From Nocardia albiluteola (GTDB lineage Bacteria > Actinomycetota > Actinomycetes > Mycobacteriales > Mycobacteriaceae): a stretch of 64,000 bases of DNA. Below the pieces are notes generated by a model that ran no database searches, was not told where the DNA came from, and saw only the letters and a list, made by a program, of their open reading frames with translations. Below, piece by piece: positions 9,121 through 17,757 of this stretch (its first letter is position 1; each line of letters starts with the position of its first letter). The position numbers and the translations under genes are program-made. The stretch is from contig NZ_JAHKNI010000015.1 in assembly GCF_018860155.1 (NCBI RefSeq), forward strand, positions 154,615 through 218,614. Direction: 5' to 3'.

Positions 9121-11922
9121 ATGACGATGTCGGACTCCGCCTCGACGACCAAGCTCGGCACACTCGACGGCATCGGCTACTCGCTGGCGCAGACGAACCG
9201 GCCGTGGACGCTGGACGTCGATGCGATGGTGGTGTCGGTGGGGTCGAGCCTGGGTCAGCTCGGCGAGGCGCTGCGGGCCGAACTCTACGACAGGGCGTGG
9301 GACGCGGTCGATTTCGAAACCATCACCCCGCGACGGCCGCTCGTACTGGCGTTGCCCACCGCCGACCGACCGGATGTGGTTCTCGCCCATGCGATCCTGG
9401 TCGCGCCCCAGGAATACAACGACGGCCACCCCGAGACCACGGACCTGTCGCTGCTCAGCGCCACCCGCAGCGCACTCGACGCGGCCGTGGCAATCGGCGC
9501 GCGCCGGATCGCGATACCCCTCCTCGCCGCCGGTGCGTTGACCGAACCGGCCCGGAGGGTGGCCCGCATCCTCGTCCCCGCCGCCATCCAGACGATGCGG
9601 CAGCACTCCTCGCTCGTCGTGGAAGAGCTGGTCTTCCTGTGCCGGGACGACACGACCGCCGAGGTCATCACGAAAGAATATGCCCGGACGGCCGCCGCTC
9701 CGTCCTCGTCGTTCGATCCCGAACTGGCGGGCGGCATCTCGCGAGATCTCGTCGATACGAACGAGGGCATACCGCTGGCACAGGATCGGCTCGATGTCGC
9801 GCCGTATGTGGGGATGCTCGCGACCGTGATCGCGGACCGGAGCACACCGCTGCCCCTGTCGGTCGGGCTGTTCGGCGAATGGGGTTCGGGCAAAAGCTAT
9901 TTCATGGCGATGCTACGTGATCAGATTCAGATGCTGGCCGAGTCCGGAGATTCGCGATACTGCCACGAGGTCGTGCACATCGGTTTCAATGCCTGGCATT
10001 ACGCGGACAGTAATCTGTGGGCCAGCCTCGGCGACGAGATCTTCCGTCAGCTCGCCGGTGCCGAGGCGGAATCGCGCCCGCGCGCCGAACTGATTCGGGC
10101 CGATATGGCCGAGCGCCTCCATCAGTACCACCAGCTCGAGAGTCGCAAGAACCACGCTCGCGACACCGCAGCCCGCTTACAGACCGAGGTGGACCAGGCC
10201 GTCGCGGACCGGGTAACCTCGGCGAAGAACCTGCTTGCGGCAGTGTGTAATTCGCCGACCTATCGCGACACGATCTCGAGTATGTGGCGCACGCTCGGGA
10301 TCGACGACGCCACGAAGCAGGCCGAACTGCTTGCCGACCAACTGCAGGGTAGCGCGAGCGAGGCGGCGACACTCACTCGGGCGGCGACGACCAAGATCGG
10401 CCGGCTTTCGCTGGCGGCGGCCGTCGCGGTGCTCGGGCTCGGCGTTTTGGTCCCGGTGCTGGTGGCCGGGATCAAGGACCACGCCGCGTTGGGTGTCGGG
10501 CTCTCGGCCACCGTCACCGGTCTCGGCGGCCTGACCTATCTGCTGGCCCGAATGCGTGCCGGCCTGCAGCGGCTGCGCACGGTCGGGGAGGAGCTGCGCG
10601 GCGAGCTGACCAAGGCGGCGGAGAACTCGGTCGACCGCGAGTTGGCCGACAAGCTGCGGAGCCTGCGTGCGGCCGAGGCCGATGAGCGGGTCGCGCAGGC
10701 GCAACTCGATGATGTCATCGCCCATGTCGGTGAGCTCGGCCGCGAACTCGCTGAGCTGGAACCGGGGCGGCGGCTGTACTCCTTCCTGGCCGCGCGGGCC
10801 CAGGGGGACTCGTACACCGGACAGCTCGGCCTCATCTCCACCATTCGCAAGGACCTGCAGCAGCTGGTCGGCCTCATGGCCGAGTGGCGCGCCGATCCCG
10901 ATCCGGATTCGTCCCGGAGGCCGATCGATCGGATCGTGCTCTATATCGACGATCTCGATCGGTGCTCGCCGGACCAGATCGTCGATGTGCTGCAGGCGGT
11001 GCATCTGCTGCTGGCCTTCGATCTGTTCGTCGTTGTCGTCGGGGTCGACCCGGGCTGGCTGCTGCGATCGCTGCGCGGCCGGTATGCGGAACTGCTCCGC
11101 GATGGTGACATCGATGCCGACGGCGGCCAGTGGCGGACGCCGCAGGACTACATTCAGAAGATCCTCAACATTCCCCTGGTGCTACCGCGGATGGACAGCA
11201 CCGGTCTCGCCAACCTCCTGCAGGGGCTCGCCGAACCAGCCGGGTCGGCCGCCGATTCCTCAGCCCCGCAAGGTCTTTCGCTGCCGCCGATATCGCCGGT
11301 CCCGCCCGCGGAATCGGCCGACCGAGCGGCCGGCGTGATCCTGATCGAAGCGGGTTCCCAGGTCGACGACATCGAGCGTCCGGTCGAGCCCGAAACCGAG
11401 CGCGCCCTTGCCCTCACCAAACCCGAATTGGCTCTGCTCGGCGCGTTGGACTGTTTCATCGAGACGCCGCGTGATGCCAAGCGCCTTCTCAACCTGTACC
11501 GCATGGTGCGAGCCACGCGCTCGCTGTCTCCGGTCTCCCGTTTTCTCGGACTCGACGGCCGGCCAGGCGAGTTCGAGGCCGTGGTGATCATTCTCGCCCT
11601 GTCGACCGCCCGTTCGGGTCTGGCCGGCGCGATACTGGACGCCCCACCGAATCCGCACTCGCCCGCCGCTGGCGGACTGGCCCATCGGGTGCCGAGCACC
11701 GACTGGAGCATATTCGTTGCGGATGTCGCCCCGCTGCGCTCGGAGAGCGGATGGGCGAATCAGATCGTCGGACCGATACCGGATGCTCAAGTGCCGCAGT
11801 GGAATAGGCTTCATCTCGGCCTGAGTCGGGTGTCCCGGATGACCACGTTCCCGGATCTGTCGGATCTGCTGATCTGGTTGCCGAAATTGCGGCGCTTCTC
11901 CTATACATTGAACTCCTATTGA
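9121..11922 (+). CDS. Macro-like domain / KAP family P-loop NTPase fusion
   Basis: A 933-residue single-gene protein. Residues 1-190 resemble the macro (ADP-ribose-binding) fold, best in IGARRIAIPLLAAGALTEPARR and the strand VVEELVFLCRD; the N-terminal glycine-rich loop is weak. From about residue 245 comes a KAP NTPase: Walker A FGEWGSGKSYF (about 251-261), VHIGFNAWHYADSNLW, an inserted pair of membrane helices (about 429-451 and 457-479), a coiled-coil-like stretch (480-560), and Walker B IVLYIDDLDRC (about 606-616) followed by VVVVGVDPGWLL. Helices inserted inside the NTPase are a KAP trait; the family includes Kidins220 and the phage-exclusion protein PifA. ATG 9121 or ATG 9127 could start; neither has a clear ribosome site. 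No partner gene is obvious. Confidence 0.8.
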   Translation: MTMSDSASTTKLGTLDGIGYSLAQTNRPWTLDVDAMVVSVGSSLGQLGEALRAELYDRAWDAVDFETITPRRPLVLALPTADRPDVVLAHAILVAPQEYNDGHPETTDLSLLSATRSALDAAVAIGARRIAIPLLAAGALTEPARRVARILVPAAIQTMRQHSSLVVEELVFLCRDDTTAEVITKEYARTAAAPSSSFDPELAGGISRDLVDTNEGIPLAQDRLDVAPYVGMLATVIADRSTPLPLSVGLFGEWGSGKSYFMAMLRDQIQMLAESGDSRYCHEVVHIGFNAWHYADSNLWASLGDEIFRQLAGAEAESRPRAELIRADMAERLHQYHQLESRKNHARDTAARLQTEVDQAVADRVTSAKNLLAAVCNSPTYRDTISSMWRTLGIDDATKQAELLADQLQGSASEAATLTRAATTKIGRLSLAAAVAVLGLGVLVPVLVAGIKDHAALGVGLSATVTGLGGLTYLLARMRAGLQRLRTVGEELRGELTKAAENSVDRELADKLRSLRAAEADERVAQAQLDDVIAHVGELGRELAELEPGRRLYSFLAARAQGDSYTGQLGLISTIRKDLQQLVGLMAEWRADPDPDSSRRPIDRIVLYIDDLDRCSPDQIVDVLQAVHLLLAFDLFVVVVGVDPGWLLRSLRGRYAELLRDGDIDADGGQWRTPQDYIQKILNIPLVLPRMDSTGLANLLQGLAEPAGSAADSSAPQGLSLPPISPVPPAESADRAAGVILIEAGSQVDDIERPVEPETERALALTKPELALLGALDCFIETPRDAKRLLNLYRMVRATRSLSPVSRFLGLDGRPGEFEAVVIILALSTARSGLAGAILDAPPNPHSPAAGGLAHRVPSTDWSIFVADVAPLRSESGWANQIVGPIPDAQVPQWNRLHLGLSRVSRMTTFPDLSDLLIWLPKLRRFSYTLNSY

Positions 11923-11972
11923 AATACCGTCCCGATTTGCTTCTGTGACAACGGATTTCCACTATGGCGTAG

Positions 11973-12272
11973 CTAATTGCCGTGCGCGGCCACCGGCACC
12001 GCGCAGGCTGATATGGGCGCTCGCCCGTCTTCTTCGCAGCTGACACTGCCGTAGTTTCTGCAGGCCTGCCACACTCCGACCACGGGCGTCGGTGCGATGG
12101 TCCCGCAGAACCTTCCAGAACCGCTGTTGGACGGGGTCTGCTTCGCCGTCGCCGGGGCGGTGCTCGGTTTGGCGACGATCAGTGCCGCGAGCGGCAGCGT
12201 GATCCCGATTCCCTGATTCCTACGTCGGATGCCGAGCGAGTCCGGCGGGCACGGCGGGTTCCCGTGGCCCAT
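11973..12272 (-). CDS. Small putative secreted protein with four cysteines
   Basis: A 99-codon frame with a charged stretch (IRRRN), a hydrophobic segment (GIGITLPLAALIVA) and a Thr/Ala-rich joint like a signal peptide, then a mature part with four cysteines (GRFC, WQAC, VSC, ISAC). Third codon positions in the mature part are mostly G or C, as expected for a real gene here. Against it: the start codon is only 23 bp from the divergent DsbA-like start and no ribosome site is seen. I do not recognise a family. It could be an exported, disulfide-bonded partner of the neighbouring DsbA-like protein, but that is speculation. Confidence 0.42.
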   Translation of the reverse strand: MGHGNPPCPPDSLGIRRRNQGIGITLPLAALIVAKPSTAPATAKQTPSNSGSGRFCGTIAPTPVVGVWQACRNYGSVSCEEDGRAPISACAVPVAAHGN

Positions 12273-12295
12273 CGGGCTTTGGCAGAGTGTTGGCC

Positions 12296-13036
12296 GTGAA
12301 CTCCTCCGGATCGAAGTATCAGCCGCGACCGATGTCCAGCCGCACCACCTTCCTACTGGGTGGGGTTGCGCTAGTGGTGATCGTGCTGGTGGTGGTGTAT
12401 CTGGTGCACTCGAACAGCGGTGGTGCGCTGAAGGTCCAGGAAGACGGGTATGGTGCCGCGCACGATCCGGCCGTGAGTGCGCTGCTGGATTCCGACGGCG
12501 CGATCGTGCTCGGAAAGCCGAACGCGGCCAAGACGATCGATGTGTACGAGGATCCGATGTGCCCGGCGTGCGGATCGCTCGAACACTATTACGGGCAGCA
12601 GATTTCCAAGGAGGTCGACGCCGGCAAGCTGGCGGTGCGGTACCGGATGGTGAACTTCCTGGACCCGAAGTCGGGCACCAAGGACTACTCCACCCGCGCC
12701 ATCGCCGCCATCGACTGCGTCGCCGCCGACGGTGAGGGCCCGGCGTTCTCGAAGTTCCACCTGGCGCTGTTCACCACCAAGCAGCCCAGCGAGGAGAACG
12801 GCGGCAGCCTCAGCAACGACGAGCTGGCCGCGATCGCCAAGGATGCCGGTGCATCCGCCGACGTGCAGCAGTGCATCGCGAAGGGGGATCGGGTCGACGA
12901 GGCCCGCGATCACGCGCAGGCCGCGCTGGCCGGGCTGAAGAAGGCCGTCGGCCAGGTGGAGACGCCGACCGTGCTCGACGGGGGCAAGAACGTGGACGTG
13001 AGCGATCAGAACTGGGTAACCAAGCTCGCGGGGTAG
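12296..13036 (+). CDS. Membrane-anchored DsbA-like thiol-disulfide oxidoreductase
   Basis: About 246 residues from GTG 12296; GTG 12287 is an alternative. The basic N-terminus (SKYQPRPMSSR) precedes one membrane anchor (about residues 17-38), then an extracytoplasmic thioredoxin-fold domain: YEDPMCPACGSLE carries the CPAC active site (about residues 89-92), and VGQVETPTVLDGGK gives the cis-proline loop (T-P). This is the Thioredoxin_4/DsbA-like type common in mycobacteria and Nocardia. Expected role: oxidation or quality control of disulfides in exported proteins. Two further cysteines (AIDCVAA, VQQCIAK) occur. Its stop codon directly abuts the 66-bp repeat array. Confidence 0.88.
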   Translation: MNSSGSKYQPRPMSSRTTFLLGGVALVVIVLVVVYLVHSNSGGALKVQEDGYGAAHDPAVSALLDSDGAIVLGKPNAAKTIDVYEDPMCPACGSLEHYYGQQISKEVDAGKLAVRYRMVNFLDPKSGTKDYSTRAIAAIDCVAADGEGPAFSKFHLALFTTKQPSEENGGSLSNDELAAIAKDAGASADVQQCIAKGDRVDEARDHAQAALAGLKKAVGQVETPTVLDGGKNVDVSDQNWVTKLAG

Positions 13037-13562
13037 GCGTACCTTCATTCGCTCCGGCCGTGTGCGGTCTGTGAATGGTTTCGCTGGCAGCGCTTGCTGG
13101 CGTAACCTCCGCATTTGCTCCGGCCGTGCGCGGTTCGCGCACGGCTTCGCCGACAGCGCCCAGCATGCGTACCTCTGCAATGCGCTGCGGCTGTGCGCCG
13201 TCTGCGGGCGGCTTCGCCAGTAGCGCTCATGCGGCGTAGCTATGCATGCGCTCCGGCCGTCCGTGGTCTGCGGCGGCTTCGCCGGTAGCGCCTGCTGGCG
13301 TACCTCCGCATTCGCTGCGGCCGTGCGCGGTTCGTGCACGGCTTCGTCGGCAGCGCCCAGCATGCGTACCTCTGCTTACGCTCCGGCTGTGCGTGGTCGG
13401 TGGGCGGCTTCGCCAGTAGCGCTCATGCGGCGTAGCTCTGCATGCGCTCCGGCCGTGCGCGGTCGACGGACAGCTCCGCTGACAGCGCCTATCCGGCGTG
13501 CCTCTGCATTCGCACGATAGCGCGAAGTATGCAGCGGCCTCACCGGCCGCGCCCATGCGGGG
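13037..13562. repeat. Array of about eight degenerate 63-67-bp tandem repeats
   Basis: Units begin near 13037, 13100, 13167, 13234, 13298, 13364, 13430 and 13496. Each starts GCGTACCTCTGC or a variant, continues with CGCTCCGGCCGTGCGCGGT, and ends GGCTTCGCC-GGCAGCGCC-CAGCATG or CTCATGCG. Most units contain a short dyad (GTGCGCG-GTT-CGCGCAC in the second). The array starts at the base after the DsbA-like stop codon. Neither strand keeps a family-like protein through it. The last unit is eroded. Confidence 0.85.
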
Positions 13563-13672
13563 CTGGTCGCCCGGACGGCATCCCCAGCTGTCCGGGCGAC
13601 GGTCCGCGGGCATCCATGGCCGCGATGCTTTACGTCGCGGCCGCATATCGCGGGCGCGGTCTCTTTGTCCCC

Positions 13673-14026
13673 TCAGGGTTCCTCGTCGATCAGTGCCTCG
13701 TAGATGCGGTTGCGCGCATCGGCGATCGCGTTGATGGTCTCGCGCAGCTGCCCGGCCATGGCCGCGTACTCGAATCCCGGTGGGGTCCGGTCGAGTTCGA
13801 CCTCGAGCCGCCGATGGAGCCTTTCGAGGGCCGCGATGCGGTCGCGTTCGACGGTGACGTCGATGACGGTCGGTGCGGGCGGACGGTCGGCGTGCTCCAT
13901 TGTGCTCGGTGCCCTCGTGATCCGGATCTCGTTCTGCCGGAACGACAGTGGCTGGGTCGGCTCGGGGTGACGGGCATAGAGGCGAGGGCCGGGCGTGCGG
14001 TCGATATCCGGTTGCAGCAGAACCAT
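13673..14026 (-). CDS. Hypothetical protein downstream of the HNH gene
   Basis: 117 residues from ATG 14026 (MVLLQPDIDRTPGPRLYARH). The C-terminal half is a helical, charged stretch (TVERDRIAALERLHRRLEVELDRTPPG, then LRETINAIADARNRIYEALIDEEP) likely to form a coiled coil; the N-terminal half is proline-rich and probably disordered. It starts 13 bp after the stop of the DUF222/HNH gene, so the two are probably co-transcribed. No known domain. An in-frame extension to 14206 overlaps the HNH gene and was not used. Confidence 0.6.
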   Translation of the reverse strand: MVLLQPDIDRTPGPRLYARHPEPTQPLSFRQNEIRITRAPSTMEHADRPPAPTVIDVTVERDRIAALERLHRRLEVELDRTPPGFEYAAMAGQLRETINAIADARNRIYEALIDEEP

Positions 14027-14039
14027 GAATGAATTCCCC

Positions 14040-15464
14040 TCAGCGGCTCGGGTTGTCGACGGAGTAGCGCCCGGAATAGTCGTCCTCGGGGGCCGCGGGG
14101 CGCAGGCCGGGACGGACGAAGGCGCCGTGGTCGATCGGATAGGTGAGATCGATGGTGGACGGGCGCGGGGCAGCCGGAGTCGTTGCGGGATTGGGCCATA
14201 GGACATCGGGCTCCTCGATATCGCTGTGCGGGAACAGATATCGAGTGCCCTCCCGGCCCGATGTGTGTTCGCCGCCGGTGGGACTGGTCCAACGCAGCGT
14301 ATCGGCGTCGGACCGGTGCACTCGCCATGCCCGCTGTGCCCTGTCCGACAAGGATTTCAGCCGATAGTGGCGTGCACACAGCACCGCTAGATTCGCCATC
14401 AGTGTGCCACCGCCGCGGCCCGGATGCGCCGGATCGAACGGATCGGTGTGGTCCAACAGCGATTCGGCCGCGGGCATGGTGCACCCCGGAAACCGGCACA
14501 GCGCGTCCAGGGCGCGAATCTCCCGCTCCTGCCACGGTGCGGGTTCGGCTGCCATCGCCTCCTGCGTGCTGGTCGGATCCTCGGTGCGCTCGGGAATCAG
14601 TTCGAACTGTGCGTGTTCGGCGATCCGGCGGACCGATTCGGCGTCGATGGGCCCGTACCCGGCCAGGTGGGCCGGGGCATCCAGTTCGCCCAGCAGGGTG
14701 CCCACCGGTACGCCGATCTGGATCAGCGGCCGCCGGGGCGCCTCGGCGCGCGGTGCGGGACAGCCGGTTTCGCGGCCGCAGCCGCAACGCAGCCGCCGCG
14801 AGCCGTCGGCGAGCGCCACGAGGGCATCGGCACGCCGCTGCGGCATTGTGCGCGGATCGAGGCCGCAGACCTCCAGCGCCATCTCGCGCAACCGCATGGC
14901 AACCGTCTGGGCTCCCGGCGCGGGCAACAGGCCGTCGAAGACCGCCATCCCGTCCTGCACCGCCTTGATTCGCACATCGCGGTCGCCCTCGCGGCGCTCG
15001 CGACGGTTCCGCTCGCCGCCGGGATCGAGCTTGGCCACCCAGCGCCGCGCCGTCTGACGCAGGCGCGCCGGATTCGTCCGGGCGGCGGCCTCGATCAGCG
15101 TCTTCTCCACCTCGGCGAGCATCTCCTCCGGCAGGTCGCGGATGCTCTCGGCGATGACCTGGGCCCGCGCCAGGTCGATCCGCCCCGAACCGAAGGCCTC
15201 CCGGGTGCGCGGCAACCGATCCAGCCCGAGCCCGATATCGATCAACGCCGCCGCGACCCCCTCGGTGATCTGTACCGCCACTGCCGCCTCCGCGACCGCG
15301 AACTCCCCGGCAGGCTCACCCCCGGAAGCCTCCCGCCGCCGATACAGCTCCCGGGCGGCCAGCACCTCGGCCGCCTGCGCGAACGCCGCCGCCCCGTGTG
15401 CCCGCTGCAGCGCATCGATCAGCCCCTCATCACTCATCGCCTGAAGCTCTCTGCTATCGAACAT
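14040..15464 (-). CDS. DUF222 / HNH endonuclease-type protein (13E12 repeat family)
   Basis: 474 residues. The N-terminal two thirds is the DUF222 region (IDLARAQVIAESIRDLPEEMLAEVEKTLIEAAA, then TNPARLRQTARRWVAKLDP), and the C-terminal part is an HNH nuclease fold: CRFPGCTMPAAESLLDHTDPFDPAHPGRGGGT, then NLAVLCARHYRLKS (about residues 345-390). The zinc-knuckle and His residues of the family are mostly kept, though the usual final His-His-x-x-K is His-Tyr-x-x-Lys. Such genes are present in many copies in mycobacteria and Nocardia; their role is unknown and some are linked to mobile DNA. It lies just upstream of the tRNA-Ala integration site, reading away from it. Confidence 0.88.
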   Translation of the reverse strand: MFDSRELQAMSDEGLIDALQRAHGAAAFAQAAEVLAARELYRRREASGGEPAGEFAVAEAAVAVQITEGVAAALIDIGLGLDRLPRTREAFGSGRIDLARAQVIAESIRDLPEEMLAEVEKTLIEAAARTNPARLRQTARRWVAKLDPGGERNRRERREGDRDVRIKAVQDGMAVFDGLLPAPGAQTVAMRLREMALEVCGLDPRTMPQRRADALVALADGSRRLRCGCGRETGCPAPRAEAPRRPLIQIGVPVGTLLGELDAPAHLAGYGPIDAESVRRIAEHAQFELIPERTEDPTSTQEAMAAEPAPWQEREIRALDALCRFPGCTMPAAESLLDHTDPFDPAHPGRGGGTLMANLAVLCARHYRLKSLSDRAQRAWRVHRSDADTLRWTSPTGGEHTSGREGTRYLFPHSDIEEPDVLWPNPATTPAAPRPSTIDLTYPIDHGAFVRPGLRPAAPEDDYSGRYSVDNPSR

Positions 15465-15585
15465 GTGTTCGAGACTACCTGTCGAACTTCTGTTCCACCA
15501 CCCCGTTATCCAGGCGATTTGGTACCAAAACCAACAGTGGTGTAACTTCGTTCAAGCCGACGGGGAAACCCCCGGCAAGCACCAC

Positions 15586-15658
15586 GGGGCTATGGCGCAG
15601 CTGGTAGCGCACCACACTGGCAGTGTGGGGGTCAGGGGTTCGAGTCCCCTTAGCTCCA
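15586..15658 (+). tRNA. tRNA-Ala (anticodon GGC)
   Basis: A full cloverleaf of 73 nt: acceptor GGGGCTA/TAGCTCC with one G-U pair and discriminator A, D stem GCGC/GCGC, anticodon stem CCACA/TGTGG with loop CTGGCAG (anticodon GGC), five-nt variable region GGGTC, T stem AGGGG/CCCCT with TTCGAGT loop. CCA is not encoded. The 3' half is duplicated exactly at 40256-40290, marking it as an integration target. Confidence 0.96.
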
Positions 15659-15662
15659 CAGA
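15628..15662 (+). repeat. 35-bp direct repeat, left copy (att-like, inside tRNA-Ala)
   Basis: Runs from the variable region of the tRNA through the T arm and acceptor to CCACAGA. It is identical to 40256-40290; sequences differ on both sides. Typical of a site-specific integration target at a tRNA 3' end. Confidence 0.9.
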
Positions 15663-15667
15663 AATAG

Positions 15668-15702
15668 CAGGTCAGGCTCGGTATAGTACCGGGCCTGACC
15701 TG
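15668..15702 (+). terminator. Terminator hairpin after tRNA-Ala
   Basis: A 14-bp stem (15668-15681 with 15689-15702, one G-U pair) and TATAGTA loop, followed by TTCTATT, 9 bp after the tRNA. It differs from the hairpin at 40299-40321, which is probably the original terminator of this tRNA now displaced to the far end of the island. Confidence 0.8.
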
Positions 15703-15997
15703 TTCTATTAGGCCCAGTCCCGCGGAAACCCCACGGTTTCGGTGTTGTATGGGTATGGGCGGTGACCGAGTTGGTCCTGTGTCTATGTGGACGGCTCGGG
15801 TGGCGCGGCAAGAGTGCTCAGGGCGCCTTCGTACCATGCGTGTACTGCTAGCCAGACGTACGGGGGCTGTCCTTCTTCATTCTCCGGTTCACCGGCTTTG
15901 CACGTCTTCGAACGCCGCGTTCGAGAACGACGGTGAGGAGCAATCCGTGGTGGACCGCTCCCGCACCGGGTCTGCGTTTGGAAGTGCGGCGCTACGG

Positions 15998-17134
15998 CTA
16001 CAGTCCGAAGCGCATGACGCCTCCGGCGGCGGTCGCAGTCGGAGCCACCGGCACGAACACGTTTCCGGTGTTCGAGTCGACCGCGACGGAGTGCGCGTCG
16101 CTGACGGTGGGAAGGTTGGCGATCCAGGTATTCGACCCGGCGTCGATGATGCCGAGAACCGGAGTGAACTTTGCGCCCTTCACGCCGGTCTGCGACGTGC
16201 CGTTCGCCGTCCAATTGCGCGATGCGGTGTAGTACCGGTTGAGCTTGGAGTCGTAGGCAACCTCATCCGACCCGCCGACCGAGGTAATCGTCTTGACGAT
16301 CGAACCGTTGGTCGCGCTCACGATCAGGGTGATCTGCGGACTCCCCGGCGCCGCGTCGCAGCCCACGACCAGGTTCTCATTCGGCCCGAGAGCCATGCCC
16401 GTAGGGCCGCAGGCCCCCTCGGTGTAGGTCGCGCTCACCGCCGGCGTCCCAGCGACGACGCTGGCCGCCGAGATCACGTCGAGCTCACCGTGCGGGTTCG
16501 CCTGCGTGCCGTCGTTGTTGATGAAGAAGTTCTTCGTCCCGGGGTCGTACGCGCACTGCTCGAGACCTTTCGAGTCAGCGAAGGCATGTGTCGCTTTGAC
16601 GGTATTGGTCGTCGTCGAGATCCAGGTCGTGTTCGGCGGTGAGTCTGCCGGGTTCGCGAACATCATCAGCTTGTCTGCCGGGTCGTAGCAGCCCTCGTCG
16701 GTGCGAAACCCGGCGCTCCCCGTCGCGATCGGCGCGGAGGTCGTCCCCGCGGCCGGGTCGACTACCTTCACCGCGTTGATGTCGCCGACGTAGACGCCGC
16801 CCGGGGTGGACACGACACCGTCCGGCCCGGAAAGGTCGCTCGTCGCCTTCGCGCCCGTGAAGCCGGAAACTTGGCGCAGTGCAAACGAGGTCGTGTCGAT
16901 GATGTCGAGCGCCGAGTTCGTGCGGTCGGCGAGGTAGTACTGGTGCGTTGCCGGGTCGACAGTGCCGATGTCGTAGGAAAACTTGCCGCCCGCCGGGAGA
17001 TTCGGCAGCGGGATCATCTGCTTGAAGTGCACGTTGGGTGCCGCAACGCTGGGAACGGATGAGTGGGAATTGCTACAGGCGGCTGCTGACCCAAGCAGCA
17101 AGCAAGCAACGATTGGAAACCATCGACTGTGCAT
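15998..17134 (-). CDS. Secreted beta-propeller lipoprotein
   Basis: 378 residues from ATG 17134 (MHSRWFPIVACLLLGSAAAC); the longer frame upstream lacks protein character. A signal peptide ends in the lipobox-like SAAAC (Cys about residue 20), predicting lipid anchoring on the outer face of the membrane. The rest is a repetitive YncE/SMP-30-like propeller with WD-like loops: YYLADRTNSALDIIDTTSF, GVYVGDINAVKVVDPAAG, VISAASVVAGTPAVSATY, RYYTASRNW, LGIIDAGSNTWIANLPTV, NVFVPVAPTA. Such proteins bind ligands or metals; the function is unknown here. It is the first gene inside island I. Confidence 0.78.
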   Translation of the reverse strand: MHSRWFPIVACLLLGSAAACSNSHSSVPSVAAPNVHFKQMIPLPNLPAGGKFSYDIGTVDPATHQYYLADRTNSALDIIDTTSFALRQVSGFTGAKATSDLSGPDGVVSTPGGVYVGDINAVKVVDPAAGTTSAPIATGSAGFRTDEGCYDPADKLMMFANPADSPPNTTWISTTTNTVKATHAFADSKGLEQCAYDPGTKNFFINNDGTQANPHGELDVISAASVVAGTPAVSATYTEGACGPTGMALGPNENLVVGCDAAPGSPQITLIVSATNGSIVKTITSVGGSDEVAYDSKLNRYYTASRNWTANGTSQTGVKGAKFTPVLGIIDAGSNTWIANLPTVSDAHSVAVDSNTGNVFVPVAPTATAAGGVMRFGL

Positions 17135-17325
17135 GTCGATTAACCTTTTTCGTGCAGACACGCGCGCCGAATGGGCCGTCACCATCGACACGTCGTGCCC
17201 ACACCGTACCCGCACGCTGCCAGCGAAACAACAGATCAGCAAACCTGAACTATGTTGCGCTGGATGGCAGTAGCGCCACCCGACACGGTTGATCACGACG
17301 AGCGCGGTCGTGCCGCGCAGCTGGG

Positions 17326-17757
17326 ATGCAGGCCGAGATCCGCGACGGTTACTGGGCTTGTTTCGACACCGAGAACCTGAGCATCGAGCCCGGCCCGAAA
17401 TTGGTCGAACTGATCGACACCCGCCTGCACAAATTCGAAAAACGTTATGCCCGAGCCTATCCCGCAGCGATGAAGATCCTGGCCACCGACCGGGAAGGGC
17501 TGACCTCCTGCTTGCGGTTCCCCGCCGAGCACCACAACCGGGTCCGCCATTCCAACTTCATCGAGCGAACGTTCGGTGAAACACGCAGGCGCGCCAAGGT
17601 TATCGGCCGATTCCCCGGCGAGACCAGCTGCATCAGCATCGTGTGGGCCGTACTCGACCGCGCCTCACGCGGCTGGCGCGGGTTTGCCATGACCCCCGCC
17701 GGCCTGCGGCTGCTGCAGGACCTGCGCCGCAACGCGCCGGAACCCCAGCTCACACAA
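17326..17757 (+). pseudogene. IS256 (Mutator-type) transposase, C-terminal remnant
   Basis: About 144 codons of the C-terminal part of an IS256 family transposase: HKFEKRYARAYPAAMKIL, LRFPAEHHNRVRHSNFIERTF, GETRRRAKVIGRFPGETSCI, SIVWAVLDRASRGWRGF. A complete enzyme has about 400 residues with a DDE triad; the N-terminal part and the two Asp residues are missing. The frame then runs into the opposite MFS gene, so the natural end is lost as well. It marks past insertion within the island. Confidence 0.85.

Noticed and set aside
13037..13562. CRISPR array
   Set aside because: The 66-bp units are repeats throughout, with no unique spacers and no cas genes nearby.
15467..15487. GTTCGA and TCGAAC near the HNH gene start as a LexA/SOS box
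   Set aside because: The half-sites are in the opposite order (GTTCGA first) and nine bases apart; the actinobacterial box is TCGAAC-N4-GTTCGA.
15905..15925. TCGAAC-gccgc-GTTCGA as a LexA box
   Set aside because: The spacer is five bases instead of four, and no SOS-type gene is adjacent.
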